A stretch of 64,000 nucleotides of DNA from JAFGKK01 sp964521085 (GCA_964521085.1 CAZFPL010000008.1:33242-97241), one strand, 5' to 3'; shown: positions 8,295-17,113, counted from the first letter of the stretch. Made by a program: numbers and translations. The notes: a model not told the origin generated them from the sequence alone.

Positions 8295-9758
8295 ATGAGT
8301 CAGGCGGATATCGGATTAATCGGATTGGCCGTGATGGGCCAAAACTTGGTGCTTAACATGAACGACCACGGATTCACAGTGGCCGTTTACAACCGCACCA
8401 CGTCGAAGGTGGATGAGTTCCTGCGGGAAGGCGCCAAGGAAACGCGTGTCGTCGGCACCCACTCACTTGAGGAATTGGTCAGCGCGCTTCAAAAACCGCG
8501 CCGGGTGATGATGATGGTGAAAGCCGGCGCGCCGGTCGACGACCTCATCGAACGCCTGCTTCCGCTGATGGAAAAGGGCGATATCCTCATCGACGGCGGC
8601 AACTCGAACTTCGCCGACACCATCCGCCGCACCGCCTACGTGGAATCGAAAGGACTGTGGTTCCTCGGGGTGGGTATTTCAGGCGGCGAGGATGGGGCGC
8701 GCTACGGCCCATCGATCATGCCCGGCGGATCGCCCGCAGCCTGGGCCGCCGTCAAGCCGATCTTCCAAGCCATCGCCGCCAAGGTTCCGCGGCTGGGGGA
8801 AGGGGAGGACCCCTGCTGCGACTGGGTGGGGGAGAACGGCGCCGGCCACTACGTAAAGATGGTGCACAACGGGATCGAATACGGAGATATGCAGCTGGTC
8901 AGCGAAGCGTATCACCTGATGAAAGAAGGGCTGGGGCTCTCGACCGAGGCGATGGGCGAGGTGTTCGCGGGATGGAACAAGGGCAAATTAAATTCCTACC
9001 TGATCGAGATCACGCGGGATATCCTGGCCTTCAAGGACGAAGACGGCCAGCCGCTTGCGGATAAAGTCTTGGATGTGGCCGGACAAAAAGGGACCGGCCG
9101 ATGGGCGGGTATCTCCGCTCTCGAATTGGGCATCCCGCTGACGATGATCACGGAAGCGGTCTCCGCCCGATCACTCTCGATGCTCAAGGAAGAGCGCCTG
9201 GCGGCGGCCAAACTGCTCCACGGGCCGAATCCACGCCTTCCCAACCCGACCAAATACTTTGTGGCGGATTTGGGGGAGGCGGTCTTCGCATCCAAAATCA
9301 TCTCCTACACCCAGGGTTTTATGCTGATGCGCGCCGCCGCGCGGGAATATCACTGGGACCTCCATTACGGCGGGATCGCCATGATGTGGCGCGGCGGATG
9401 CATCATCCGCTCAAGCTTCCTGCAAAAAATAAATTCCGCCTTTAATCGGAAGCCGGATTTAACCAACCTCCTCCTGGATCCATATTTCGAAGTCCAGGTC
9501 GAAACCGCCCAGTCCGCCTGGAGGCGGGTGGTTGCCGCCGCAGCCCAGCAGGGCATCCCGATGCCCGCCATGTCGAGCGCACTCACATTTTTCGACAGCT
9601 ATCGCTGCGGATGGCTTCCCGCCAACCTGGTGCAGGCTCAGCGGGATTATTTCGGCGCCCATACATATGAGCGGGTCGACCGGCCGCGCGGGGAATTCTT
9701 TCACACCGATTGGACGGGGCACGGCGGGAAGGTGACCTCCTCCACGTATTCGGCGTAG
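8295..9758 (+). CDS. gnd: 6-phosphogluconate dehydrogenase, decarboxylating
   Basis: The 487-residue enzyme oxidatively decarboxylates 6-phosphogluconate to ribulose-5-phosphate with reduction of NAD(P)+. It has the Rossmann loop GLAVMGQNLVLNM at the N-terminus, NRTTSKV after the second strand, GISGGEDGARYGPSIMPGG, and the catalytic Lys in GHYVKMVHNGIEYGDMQ near residue 190. The all-alpha C-terminal domain (KGTGRWAGISAL, MWRGGCIIRS) is complete to YERVDRPRGEFFHTDW. This is the long gnd form found in the canonical pentose phosphate pathway. A 100-base gap separates it from gntK. AGAAAGG lies 8 bases before the ATG. It closes the sugar-acid gene run. Confidence 0.95.
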   Translation: MSQADIGLIGLAVMGQNLVLNMNDHGFTVAVYNRTTSKVDEFLREGAKETRVVGTHSLEELVSALQKPRRVMMMVKAGAPVDDLIERLLPLMEKGDILIDGGNSNFADTIRRTAYVESKGLWFLGVGISGGEDGARYGPSIMPGGSPAAWAAVKPIFQAIAAKVPRLGEGEDPCCDWVGENGAGHYVKMVHNGIEYGDMQLVSEAYHLMKEGLGLSTEAMGEVFAGWNKGKLNSYLIEITRDILAFKDEDGQPLADKVLDVAGQKGTGRWAGISALELGIPLTMITEAVSARSLSMLKEERLAAAKLLHGPNPRLPNPTKYFVADLGEAVFASKIISYTQGFMLMRAAAREYHWDLHYGGIAMMWRGGCIIRSSFLQKINSAFNRKPDLTNLLLDPYFEVQVETAQSAWRRVVAAAAQQGIPMPAMSSALTFFDSYRCGWLPANLVQAQRDYFGAHTYERVDRPRGEFFHTDWTGHGGKVTSSTYSA

Positions 9759-9975
9759 CCTGATCCAATCGAAAACGCGAGAGATTCGAGAGATGGGCTA
9801 AGAATCATTATACATGCACGCAGATTTCGCGGATGGTTTGAATTTTCCTCCGATTTTTCACATTCTTTTACTCGAAATCCTGAAAATCCTCTCGATCCGC
9901 ATACCTGGAACTCAATCCTGAGAGAATGCTGATAAAGAATATCCAAGGCGGAATGATTAACTTAAAATTCCTGAT
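9759..9975. other. Intergenic, no gene seen
   Basis: This 217-base stretch is markedly more AT-rich than its flanks. No supported reading frame or hairpin terminator is visible. It presumably holds the promoter of the two esterase genes, but no clear -35/-10 pair can be picked. Confidence 0.4.
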
Positions 9976-10755
9976 ATGAAAAACGTAATATTCCCGGCAT
10001 TAATCATAATCATGGTTGCCACCGGTTGTTCCTCCCTTACGGGCGTCGCCGCTCCCAGTCCGACCCCAACGGAATTCGCCTGCGCCGAAAACGGCGCCGT
10101 GCAGGCGATGGATGTAGATTCCCAAACGCACATCTTTGTTTACCTTCCACCTTGCTACGACACCGATTCGTCCCGTTCCTACCCGGTGCTTTACCTTTTC
10201 CCGGGATACGGCGGATCGAATTCCGATTTTTTCGGGCCAGGCACAAATCGGATTGCGGATGAATTAATCCTGAGTGGGGAAATCCCGCCGTTTTTAATCG
10301 CTGGCATGGATGATCCCTTTCCCGATTTGGACGCCCGGATTTTCACTGAAAAAATTCTTCCTTTCATGGAAGCCCGGTTCCGGATCCGTGCGGATCGCCG
10401 GTACCATGCCGCGGCGGGCGGATCGTTCGGCGGCGCGGTCGCCTATCATCTTGCCTTCAAGCGGTACGATCTCGTCAGCAGCGCGGGGATCTTCGGCAAC
10501 GGGGCGGCGGTGGGCGAGGAGGAGTCGATTCGCGCATGGCTGGCCGCCATCCCGGCGGAACAGCGGCCGCGCGTTTTCATCAACGTCGGTGAAAGCGATA
10601 CGTACATGCTCGAACGAGCCAAAGTGCTTATTCCGATGCTGGACGAGGCCGGAATACAGCATCTGGATATTTTCAGCCCGGGAAAGCACTCCGGCGATTA
10701 TTGGGTCAGCAATTTCCCGGCTTATTTCCGTTGGCTATCCGTAGATTGGGAATGA
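9976..10755 (+). CDS. Secreted alpha/beta-hydrolase esterase lipoprotein (putative esterase family)
   Basis: The 259-residue predicted lipoprotein has a hydrophobic signal peptide ending in VATGC and a Pro/Thr linker. A putative-esterase (EstD/feruloyl-esterase-like, PF00756 type) domain follows. Visible motifs are YLPPCYDTDSSRSYPVLYLFPGYGGS near residue 55, the nucleophile in AAGGSFGGAVAYH, a candidate Asp in NVGESDTYMLERA and a candidate His in SPGKHSGDYW. It would act on the outer face of the membrane, perhaps releasing acyl groups from plant polysaccharides. The substrate is unknown. The following gene is a close paralogue beginning in an ATGA overlap with its stop, so the pair arose by tandem duplication. 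Confidence 0.8.
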   Translation: MKNVIFPALIIIMVATGCSSLTGVAAPSPTPTEFACAENGAVQAMDVDSQTHIFVYLPPCYDTDSSRSYPVLYLFPGYGGSNSDFFGPGTNRIADELILSGEIPPFLIAGMDDPFPDLDARIFTEKILPFMEARFRIRADRRYHAAAGGSFGGAVAYHLAFKRYDLVSSAGIFGNGAAVGEEESIRAWLAAIPAEQRPRVFINVGESDTYMLERAKVLIPMLDEAGIQHLDIFSPGKHSGDYWVSNFPAYFRWLSVDWE

Positions 10756-11570
10756 CGCTTATGAAAAAAAATATTTTCTTGCTGCCGGTATTTCTATTAA
10801 GCGCCGGATGTCTCAGCCGTCCGGCAGCACCGGGGGATGCATCCGTCTCAACGCCAACACTCTCCGCCCCGATCCCCGTTTGCGACGAACCTGGGACAAC
10901 CCAAAGGATGGTCCTGGATTCTTTAGTGCAAGGATACGATTATGAGTGCGAGCTATACCTGCCGCCATGTTACGAAACCGAAACGGAACTGGAATATCCT
11001 GTCCTTTATTTAATTCCGGGGAGGGGGAGCGGCTTTCAAGCCTGGAACGCCGCCGGAGCCGCTCAGACCGCGGATGAAATGATCCACGCCGGGGAAATTC
11101 CACCGCTGATTATCGTATCCACGGGTGATACGGATAATGATCCCCAGGCGGAGGTCATTTACAACGATTTGGTTCCCTACATCGAACAATCCTACCGGGT
11201 CAAAAAAGAACGGCGGTATCATGCCGTCGCAGGCGCGTCGCTCGGCGGTGCGGCCACATATCGGATTGTCTTCCGTGATCCGGATCGATTCGCCAGCGCC
11301 GGGATCTTCGGCAATGGGGCGACTGCCGGTGAAGAGGAAAAGATCCGCGTCTGGTTGGCGGCCATGAGTACGGCGAACAAACCGCGCGTTTTTATCAAGG
11401 TCGGATTCGCGGACACGTATATGCTGGAACGCGCGAAAGTTCTCATCTCCATCCTGGATGAGCATCAGATCCCCCACGAAGGAATCTTCAGCGAAGGTGA
11501 CCATTCCTACCCCTATTGGGTGAAGAATCTCCCGGCCTACTACCGATGGTTGTCCGAAGATTGGTTATAG
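10752..11570 (+). CDS. Secreted alpha/beta-hydrolase esterase lipoprotein, tandem paralogue
   Basis: The 272-residue predicted lipoprotein is clearly paralogous to the previous gene. Both share RRYHA, AGIFGNGA, DTYMLERAKVLI and the PAYFRWLS/PAYYRWLS ending. The signal peptide KKNIFLLPVFLLSAGC is followed by a Thr/Pro linker, then YLPPCYETETELEYPVLYLIPGRGSGF, the nucleophile in GASLGGAATY, Asp in FADTYMLE and His in EGDHSYPYW. An in-frame extension to 10701 lies inside the previous gene. The ATG at 10752 overlaps the upstream stop (ATGA), and a second ATG at 10761 would give a more classical signal peptide. Substrate is unknown. The two copies have diverged most in the N-terminal third. Confidence 0.8.
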   Translation: MTLMKKNIFLLPVFLLSAGCLSRPAAPGDASVSTPTLSAPIPVCDEPGTTQRMVLDSLVQGYDYECELYLPPCYETETELEYPVLYLIPGRGSGFQAWNAAGAAQTADEMIHAGEIPPLIIVSTGDTDNDPQAEVIYNDLVPYIEQSYRVKKERRYHAVAGASLGGAATYRIVFRDPDRFASAGIFGNGATAGEEEKIRVWLAAMSTANKPRVFIKVGFADTYMLERAKVLISILDEHQIPHEGIFSEGDHSYPYWVKNLPAYYRWLSEDWL

Positions 11571-11593
11571 GCAATGGGGATTCAGGGTTGTTC

Positions 11594-11754
11594 GTCATAC
11601 CCGCATGATCCAAGCGGGTATCCAGGAACAGATTGAGTGTTTCCTGTGGCGCTTGTTCTGGATTCCCGCTAACAACACCCTCGCTTCACAAACCTTTCAG
11701 CTCCTAGAATCCACGCGAGCTGAAAGGTTCCGCGAGGGCAGGCGCGGGAATGAC
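11594..11754. repeat. Palindromic, MITE-like repeat with nested inverted repeats
   Basis: The element is bounded by imperfect terminal inverted repeats GTCATACCCGC (11594-11604) and GCGGGAATGAC (11744-11754), with one mismatch. Inside is a long hairpin: CCCTCGC at 11678-11684 pairs with GCGAGGG at 11732-11738, and ACCTTTCAGCTC at 11692-11703 pairs perfectly with GAGCTGAAAGGT at 11717-11728. The 15-mer CGCGAGGGCAGGCGC (11731-11745) recurs at 60110-60124. No coding capacity. It separates the plus-strand esterases from the convergent minus-strand esterase and may also work as a terminator. Confidence 0.65.
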
Positions 11755-11802
11755 ATCCGTCTACAAAACCGATAAGCGATCCGAAAATTAATCTGTAGGA
11801 TC

Positions 11803-12771
11803 TCACCCTTCCGGATGGGCTTCGAAGAAATCCCAAATCATCTGCGTTGCGCTGAGAACTCCGGCGGATGCGGTAAATCCACCCGGCCAGCCATGCCCAC
11901 CACCTGGAATGGTATATAAAACAACATCCGCTCCATCGCGGCAACCGCTCCACGCCTGCCCGGTGAGGTACGTTTCGTCGAGGATCGAGGAGGGACCGGA
12001 GGCGCAACCATTGCGCGCACCCCAGGCGGAGGCCCACTGTGGGATGGGGATTCCGAAGGAGAAGTATGCCGCCGGAGGGGCATTCTGATTTCCGATTCCG
12101 TTGTAAGGAACCACCGGATCGGAATCCCCGTGGAAGGCTATGATCGCCACCCCGCGCGCCGGATCGCATCCTCCTTCCGGAGGATAAAAACCGGATACCG
12201 GCCCGATTGCGGAGATCCGGTCCGAAAGGTCGCACGCCAGCCGGTTGGCCATTCCGCCGCCGCGGGAGTGTCCGGTGGCATAGATGCGGGCCGGGTCGAT
12301 GCTGCAGCGCGTTTCAAGTAGGGCGATCAGATCACGCACAAACTGCACATCGTGATTGTTGGTCACCGCGTCGATCTCCCAGGTTGGTATCTCACCTGCG
12401 CCTTGGGGATAGACGGCGATGAAACCCTCCCGGTCTGCAACGGCCGAAAAACCGCTGTATCCTTCGAAGGTATCGGCGGTTGATCCGTTGCCGTGGAAAC
12501 CGAGTACGAGGGCGGCAGGCTGATCCGCCCGGTACCCCGCGGGGACGTGGATGCGGTACTTGCGCATCTGGCCGCCGGAATTGAGGTCTTCAAGCCGGCT
12601 GCCGGCTGCGCAGCCATTGGAAGGCGAGGGGGATTGTGCGATCGGCGTATCCGCCGCCGGGGATCGCCGGGTCTCCATGCTCCGGCAGCTGGTTGCCAGG
12701 AAGGCAAGGGATAAAATGGCAATGGATGGCATCTGAAAAGAAGGCAGAGTGAAATGGAATAAGCGGTTCAT
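11803..12771 (-). CDS. Secreted PHB-depolymerase/LpqC-like esterase
   Basis: The 322-residue protein has a lipoprotein-type signal peptide (LAFLATSC) and a Ser/Pro linker, then an esterase domain of the PHB depolymerase/LpqC/feruloyl-esterase type. The oxyanion-side motif is LGFHGNGSTADTF, the nucleophile is in ATGHSRGGGMANRLAC, the Asp in FHGDSDPVVPYNG and the His in PGGGHGWPGG. The extra cysteines (NGCAAGSR, ETRCSID, EGGCDP, NGCASG, WSGCRDG) suggest disulfides outside the cell. Either a GTG at 12777 or the ATG at 12771 follows a GGAGG. The ATG has the better spacing of 10. It could de-esterify acetylated or feruloylated hemicellulose, in keeping with the GH115 in this window. That is inference. 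Confidence 0.8.
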   Translation of the reverse strand: MNRLFHFTLPSFQMPSIAILSLAFLATSCRSMETRRSPAADTPIAQSPSPSNGCAAGSRLEDLNSGGQMRKYRIHVPAGYRADQPAALVLGFHGNGSTADTFEGYSGFSAVADREGFIAVYPQGAGEIPTWEIDAVTNNHDVQFVRDLIALLETRCSIDPARIYATGHSRGGGMANRLACDLSDRISAIGPVSGFYPPEGGCDPARGVAIIAFHGDSDPVVPYNGIGNQNAPPAAYFSFGIPIPQWASAWGARNGCASGPSSILDETYLTGQAWSGCRDGADVVLYTIPGGGHGWPGGFTASAGVLSATQMIWDFFEAHPEG

Positions 12772-12897
12772 CTTCACAGCACCTCCAGAAAATAAATCCT
12801 CGAAAATTATTTCTTAAAATACGGCGATATCGCGCAGAAAAATTGCATGGAGAATCCAAATAAATCCATCATCCCATTCGTGATGTAATCGACAATT

Positions 12898-13761
12898 TCA
12901 ATCCGGCCAGAGTGGAAGCATCTCCCGGGTGGCGAGCAGTTTGCGCATATCCGCAGCCGCCGGCGCCTCGGCGAACCGGCTTGCCGACGCCAATACAAGC
13001 GGAAGCAGCGTGACGTCGGAGGCTGTGTTCAGGAACAGCTGCGGCCGGGCAAGCACAAAGCGCACGGCCAAATCTATATCCTCGGGCTCGGTCAGGGTTT
13101 CGTACCAAGTTGTGGTTTTTCGCTCAGCGCCCTCCGGCCACGGACGCCGGCAGATCGACTTAATGGTCTGTAAAGCGACTCCGCGCTGCCCGCATACCTC
13201 CGCCAAACGGCGGAATCCTTCGGCGTACCGGGGATTCTGCATCATCGGATAGTTATACGGAAGCAGCACCGAAGTGAAGTCGAACCGTTCCAGCGCGCGC
13301 AGAAGGACCGCCGGCGCGAGAAGGCCGTGGCTGGTAATGCCGATAAACCGGACCAAGCCTTCCTCCTTGGATTCCTGCGCGGCTTCCAGGGCGCAGCCCG
13401 TTCCGAGTGCGGCATCCAGTGCTTCCATCGTTTGAACCGCATGCAGTTGGAGGAGGTCCACATGATCGGTTTTCAGACGCTCCAGGGACCGGCGGATTTG
13501 ATCCCGCGCTTTTTCCCGGCTGCGTTCCTCGGTCTTGGTTGCCAGGAAGAAATCCTCCCGGTGGCGTTTCATCCATGGGCCGACCCGCCGTTCGGCGTCG
13601 CCGTAGGAAGCGGCGACGTCGATGTGATTGACGCCGTATTGCAGCAGGACCTGCAGGGCTTGATCGGCCACAGGCTGTGTCACCCCGGCAAGCGCCGCCG
13701 CTCCAAAAAGCAACCGCGTGCTCTCGTGCCCGGTTTTTCCGAATTGCATTTTCGCGATCAT
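12898..13761 (-). CDS. Aldo/keto reductase
   Basis: The 287-residue cytoplasmic NADPH-dependent oxidoreductase is of the AKR superfamily. The catalytic tetrad is readable: Asp in NHIDVAAS, Tyr in SYGDAERRVG, Lys in FLATKTEER and His in LLQLHAVQ. FGKTGHESTRLLFGAAAL is the usual N-terminus and IGITSHG the strand-4 region. The C-terminal cofactor-binding half is shorter than in the longest members, ending at LLATREMLPLWPD. The physiological substrate is unknown. Translation starts at the ATG at 13761, a few bases after a GGGAG. The gene runs opposite to the sugar-acid locus and is separated by 67 bases from the broken gene upstream. Confidence 0.85.
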   Translation of the reverse strand: MIAKMQFGKTGHESTRLLFGAAALAGVTQPVADQALQVLLQYGVNHIDVAASYGDAERRVGPWMKRHREDFFLATKTEERSREKARDQIRRSLERLKTDHVDLLQLHAVQTMEALDAALGTGCALEAAQESKEEGLVRFIGITSHGLLAPAVLLRALERFDFTSVLLPYNYPMMQNPRYAEGFRRLAEVCGQRGVALQTIKSICRRPWPEGAERKTTTWYETLTEPEDIDLAVRFVLARPQLFLNTASDVTLLPLVLASASRFAEAPAAADMRKLLATREMLPLWPD

Positions 13762-13827
13762 CCCAGCAACTCCCGGAATCCGTCTACGGCAGAAACGTGT
13801 TTCTTCATACGGATTCTTTCGGCTTTA

Positions 13828-14250
13828 TCAGAAACTCGCGACATATTCATCATACGCTTGTTTGACCATTTCATCGGAAATGGCCGGATGCGGCCACTCT
13901 GCTTCTTCCAGGCTTGGATCCGGTTCGGGAGGAGGAGCCACGCCAATAAACTTCTCCCATTCCTCTAATTGCCGCAGCACTGGTTTCCGGAATTGGCGAA
14001 GCTGATTCCAGAATGTCTTTGCTTATCCGGTCACAAGGAAGGCGCCGTTCCTTTCACGTACATATCCGGAGTGCATAAGCTTTGCGATCCCGCGCCGGAT
14101 TTGCGGTCCGTTCAGGACGGCATGGTTGATGTAGTCGCCGGTTGCGATGATATCCCGCAGTGACGCGCCTTGACGGATTTCTCCGATGGCGATCGAGAAC
14201 AATAGCCAGGCATCCGATCCGCAGAAGACCGGGGATTTATCAACGGTCAT
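13828..14250 (-). pseudogene. Small winged-helix-like hypothetical gene with an in-frame stop
   Basis: The first half is an open frame of 75 codons from ATG at 14250. It holds WLLFSIAIGEIRQGASLRDIIATGDYINHAVLNGP and then a helix-turn-helix-like stretch RRGIAKLMHSGYVRERNGAFLVTG. A TAA at 14023-14025 follows. The same frame then stays open for 64 more codons to a TGA at 13828-13830, with coherent protein-like sequence (FWNQLRQFRKPVLRQLEEWEKF, then PDPSLEEAEWPHPAISDEM). The downstream part therefore looks like the genuine C-terminus. A single base change from AAA, GAA or CAA to TAA would explain it. The intact protein would be about 140 residues. Either a recent pseudogene or a sequencing error. 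Function unknown. Confidence 0.65.
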
Positions 14251-14480
14251 AGGGGATGAATCGGGAGGTCGACAAGAATATCATCACGGAAAAAGTGATT
14301 CCACGCCTCTGAAAAGATAAAGGACAGTAATTAATTCCCTGCCCGGTTATTTTACTACTGATCCCTAAAAAAAAAATAACTGAAGAGAAGAAATCGGACG
14401 AAAAATCACCCTCCCGTGAGGTACAAAAGGATGAAGTACCGTGATAAGATATGCGACCCATTTTACAAACGGATTGAACC

Positions 14481-15503
14481 ATGACTCTCATTGAACTCAA
14501 GGATCTGGCCAAGCATTTTAAAATCCTCAACCGCCACGAGGGGTTGAAGGGCGCCGTGCGCGATTTGTTCTCCGGCGACTATCGAACCGTAAAGGCGGTG
14601 GATGGAATCTCCTTCAACATCGACCCGGGCGAAATCGTCGGCTACATCGGCCCGAACGGCGCGGGAAAATCGACCACGATCAAGATGATGACCGGCATCC
14701 TCAAACCCAGCGGCGGAACGCTGTTGGTCAACGGACTCGTCCCGTACGACAACCGCATGCGCCAGGCGATGATCATGGGCGTGGTGTTCGGGCAGCGGAC
14801 GCAGCTGTGGTGGGACCTGCCGGTGATCGAATCCTTTAAAATCCTGAAAGAGATCTACAAAGTGGATCAGAAAATGTTCGATGAACACCTGGGGATGTTC
14901 AACGAACTGGTCGGGTTGAAGGCGCTGTATTCCCAGCAGGCGCGGACTCTTTCCCTCGGGCAGCGGATGCTGTGCGACATCACCGCTTCCTTCCTGCATA
15001 ATCCGCAGGTCGTGTTCCTCGACGAACCGACCATCGGCCTCGACGTTTCGATCAAAGCCAAGATCCGTTCGCTGATCCTGGAGTTGAACCGCACCCGCAA
15101 TACCACCATCATCCTTACCACCCATGACTTGGGCGACGTCGAAGCGTTGTGCCGGCGGATCATCATTATCGACAAGGGCAAAAACCTCTACGACGGCGAA
15201 ATCAAGAAGGTCACTGCGCTGTTCGGGGCGTATCGGACGCTTAAGCTGCAGATCAAGGATTATTCCGACGCCATGCTGACCACCTTGCAGGAGCGCCTCA
15301 CCGGCCGATTTGGAGCAGAGAATGGCACCACTATTTGTCAGACCGAGGATTTCTGGACCGACGTTACCATCGACCAGGCGCGGACCGCTCTGGCCGACGT
15401 ACTGGCGTTTGTCATGTCGAATTTCCCGGTGACGGACGTCAGGATCGTCGAGATCACGATGGAGAATGTGGTCCGTAAAGTCTACGACGGAGCGCTGCAA
15501 TGA
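14481..15503 (+). CDS. ABC-2 type exporter, ATP-binding protein
   Basis: The 340-residue ATPase belongs to the group that accompanies PF06182 (DUF990) permeases. The Walker A GPNGAGKST lies near residue 57 and the exporter-typical Q-loop FGQRTQLWWDLP near residue 104. The signature is LSLGQRMLCD (LSLGQ instead of LSGGQ), and Walker B is VVFLDEPTIGLD, with LTTHDLGDVE after it. The N-terminal FKILNRHEGLKGAVRDLF extension is characteristic. Its stop overlaps the next start by four bases. With the two permeases it would form one heteromeric exporter in the cytoplasmic membrane, with substrate unknown. A paralogous set is at 57404-60061. A TACAAA at 14464-14469 could be a -10 element only 11 bases before the ATG. 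Confidence 0.9.
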   Translation: MTLIELKDLAKHFKILNRHEGLKGAVRDLFSGDYRTVKAVDGISFNIDPGEIVGYIGPNGAGKSTTIKMMTGILKPSGGTLLVNGLVPYDNRMRQAMIMGVVFGQRTQLWWDLPVIESFKILKEIYKVDQKMFDEHLGMFNELVGLKALYSQQARTLSLGQRMLCDITASFLHNPQVVFLDEPTIGLDVSIKAKIRSLILELNRTRNTTIILTTHDLGDVEALCRRIIIIDKGKNLYDGEIKKVTALFGAYRTLKLQIKDYSDAMLTTLQERLTGRFGAENGTTICQTEDFWTDVTIDQARTALADVLAFVMSNFPVTDVRIVEITMENVVRKVYDGALQ

Positions 15504-16291
15504 GAGGGTATCTTGCATTTATGCGCGGCGCGATTATGGTGGGGGTGGTTTACCGCCTGGGATTCCTGTTCACGATCCTGGGCAACATCATCTATATGAT
15601 CATCGCGTACTTTCTCTGGCGCAGCATTTACGCCGGCCGGGAAACCCTCAACGGGCTGACCTTCGACCAGGCGCTGCTGTACGTTGCGCTCGGCAGCACG
15701 ACCTTCATCCTGCTTAAAACCTACACGGATTGGGGCATGGCGGGAGAGATCCGCGACGGGACGATCTCCGTCTACCTCACCAAGCCGATCGATTACCAGC
15801 TCTACAACCTTTTCACCACCATCGGATTCGCGTCGACGAGCGTCGTCACCGTCACGCTTCCGACCGTGATCATGCTGCTCTTCGTGTTCCGGATCCACTT
15901 CGCCCTCGGCGCGGGATACCTGTTCTTCCCGATCAGCCTGCTGCTGGCGTTCATCATCAATTTCAACATGGACTACGCCGTCGGCCTGAGCGCGTTTTAC
16001 ACCGAATCCATCTGGGGCATCAGCACCACCAAGGAGATCACCGTATCCGTGCTTTCGGGGGCGCTCCTGCCCCTGCAATTCTTTCCGGGGGCGATCCAGC
16101 AGGTCCTGATGGTCCTTCCTTTCCAGGCCATGTTTTTTACACCGCTGATGATGGTGACCAAACCGGATCAGGACGCGGGGGTGTTCCTGCGGATGCTGGC
16201 CGTACAGGCCCTGTGGGCGGCGGTCATGTATGTCGCCAGCCGGCTGCTCTACGACCAGGCGGTTAAAGTGCTGCGCGTGGCGGGAGGGTAG
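15500..16291 (+). CDS. ABC-2 family transporter permease (PF06182-like), first subunit
   Basis: The 263-residue integral membrane protein has about six hydrophobic segments and the family-like N-terminus MRGYLAFMRGAIMVGVVYRLGFLFTILGNIIYMIIAYFLW. It also has the cytoplasmic stretch GEIRDGTISVYLTKPIDYQLYN, matching the conserved arm of this permease family. It would pair with the next gene to form the membrane channel driven by the ATPase upstream. The start overlaps the ATPase stop (ATGA), and the stop is 3 bases before the next start, so all three are almost certainly cotranslated. The transported compound is not evident. Confidence 0.85.
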   Translation: MRGYLAFMRGAIMVGVVYRLGFLFTILGNIIYMIIAYFLWRSIYAGRETLNGLTFDQALLYVALGSTTFILLKTYTDWGMAGEIRDGTISVYLTKPIDYQLYNLFTTIGFASTSVVTVTLPTVIMLLFVFRIHFALGAGYLFFPISLLLAFIINFNMDYAVGLSAFYTESIWGISTTKEITVSVLSGALLPLQFFPGAIQQVLMVLPFQAMFFTPLMMVTKPDQDAGVFLRMLAVQALWAAVMYVASRLLYDQAVKVLRVAGG

Positions 16292-16294
16292 GGC

Positions 16295-17092
16295 GTGCTA
16301 ACCCTCGGCGAATACATCCGGTTATATTTCACGATCGAGGCGCAGTACATCAAAGGCCAGATGCAATACCGGGCGGATTTCCTGATCAGCTCGATCGGGA
16401 TGTTCTTCAGCAGCCTGGCGACGCTCAGCGTCTTCGTGGTGCTGTTCAACTCGATCCCCAACCTCGCAGGCTGGAGCCTGATGGAGATGGTGTTCATCTA
16501 CGCCTTCTATATGATCGCCATCTCCCCGATGCAGATCCTGTTCGATGCCATTTGGTGGATCCGATACAAGGTGCAATCGGGGGAGTTCGTGAAGTATTAT
16601 TTCCGGCCCATGAACATGATGTTTTATTTCATGTCCGAACGGTTCGATATCAAAGGGCTGACCCAGCTGGCGGCGGGGATCATCCTGCTGGTGTACTCCT
16701 CGGTCCAATTGGGGTTGGCGTGGTCCGTCGGGAAGGTGCTGGTTCTACTGATCGCGGTATTCAGCGCCTCGCTGGTGCTGATTTCCATCGCGGTCATGGC
16801 GGGTTCTTCCGCCTTCTGGTTGATCAATTCTTACCCGGTGCTGGCGCTGGCCTGGAAAGTGCGCGAGTTTGCCCCGTATCCGATAACCATTTTCGACGGC
16901 ATCTTCCGGTTCGCCTTCACCTTCATCCTGCCGATCGGCTTCATCGCTTTCTATCCGGCGCAGTTTTTCCTGCGCCCGGCGGAAATCTCCCCGCTGTTCT
17001 ACCTGACTCCCGTCATCGGGATCGGCCTGTTCGCGTTGACGTATAAGGTCTGGACGCTGGGTGTAAACAATTATACCGGAACCGGTTCGTAG
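16295..17092 (+). CDS. ABC-2 family transporter permease (PF06182-like), second subunit
   Basis: The 265-residue integral membrane protein starts with GTG at 16295, 7 bases after a strong GGAGG that lies inside the end of the previous gene. LGEYIRLYFTIEAQYIKGQMQYRADFLISSIGMFF is the typical N-terminus of the second subunit of PF06182 exporters. IRYKVQSGEFVKYYFRPMNMMFYF corresponds to the conserved cytoplasmic arm, and the ending YKVWTLGVNNYTGTGS matches the usual SVKHYQSTGS-like tail. The paralogue at 59276-60061 shows the same pattern. It is followed by a strong bidirectional terminator. Confidence 0.85.
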   Translation: MLTLGEYIRLYFTIEAQYIKGQMQYRADFLISSIGMFFSSLATLSVFVVLFNSIPNLAGWSLMEMVFIYAFYMIAISPMQILFDAIWWIRYKVQSGEFVKYYFRPMNMMFYFMSERFDIKGLTQLAAGIILLVYSSVQLGLAWSVGKVLVLLIAVFSASLVLISIAVMAGSSAFWLINSYPVLALAWKVREFAPYPITIFDGIFRFAFTFILPIGFIAFYPAQFFLRPAEISPLFYLTPVIGIGLFALTYKVWTLGVNNYTGTGS

Positions 17093-17113
17093 AAAATTCG
17101 TGATAGATCGTAT

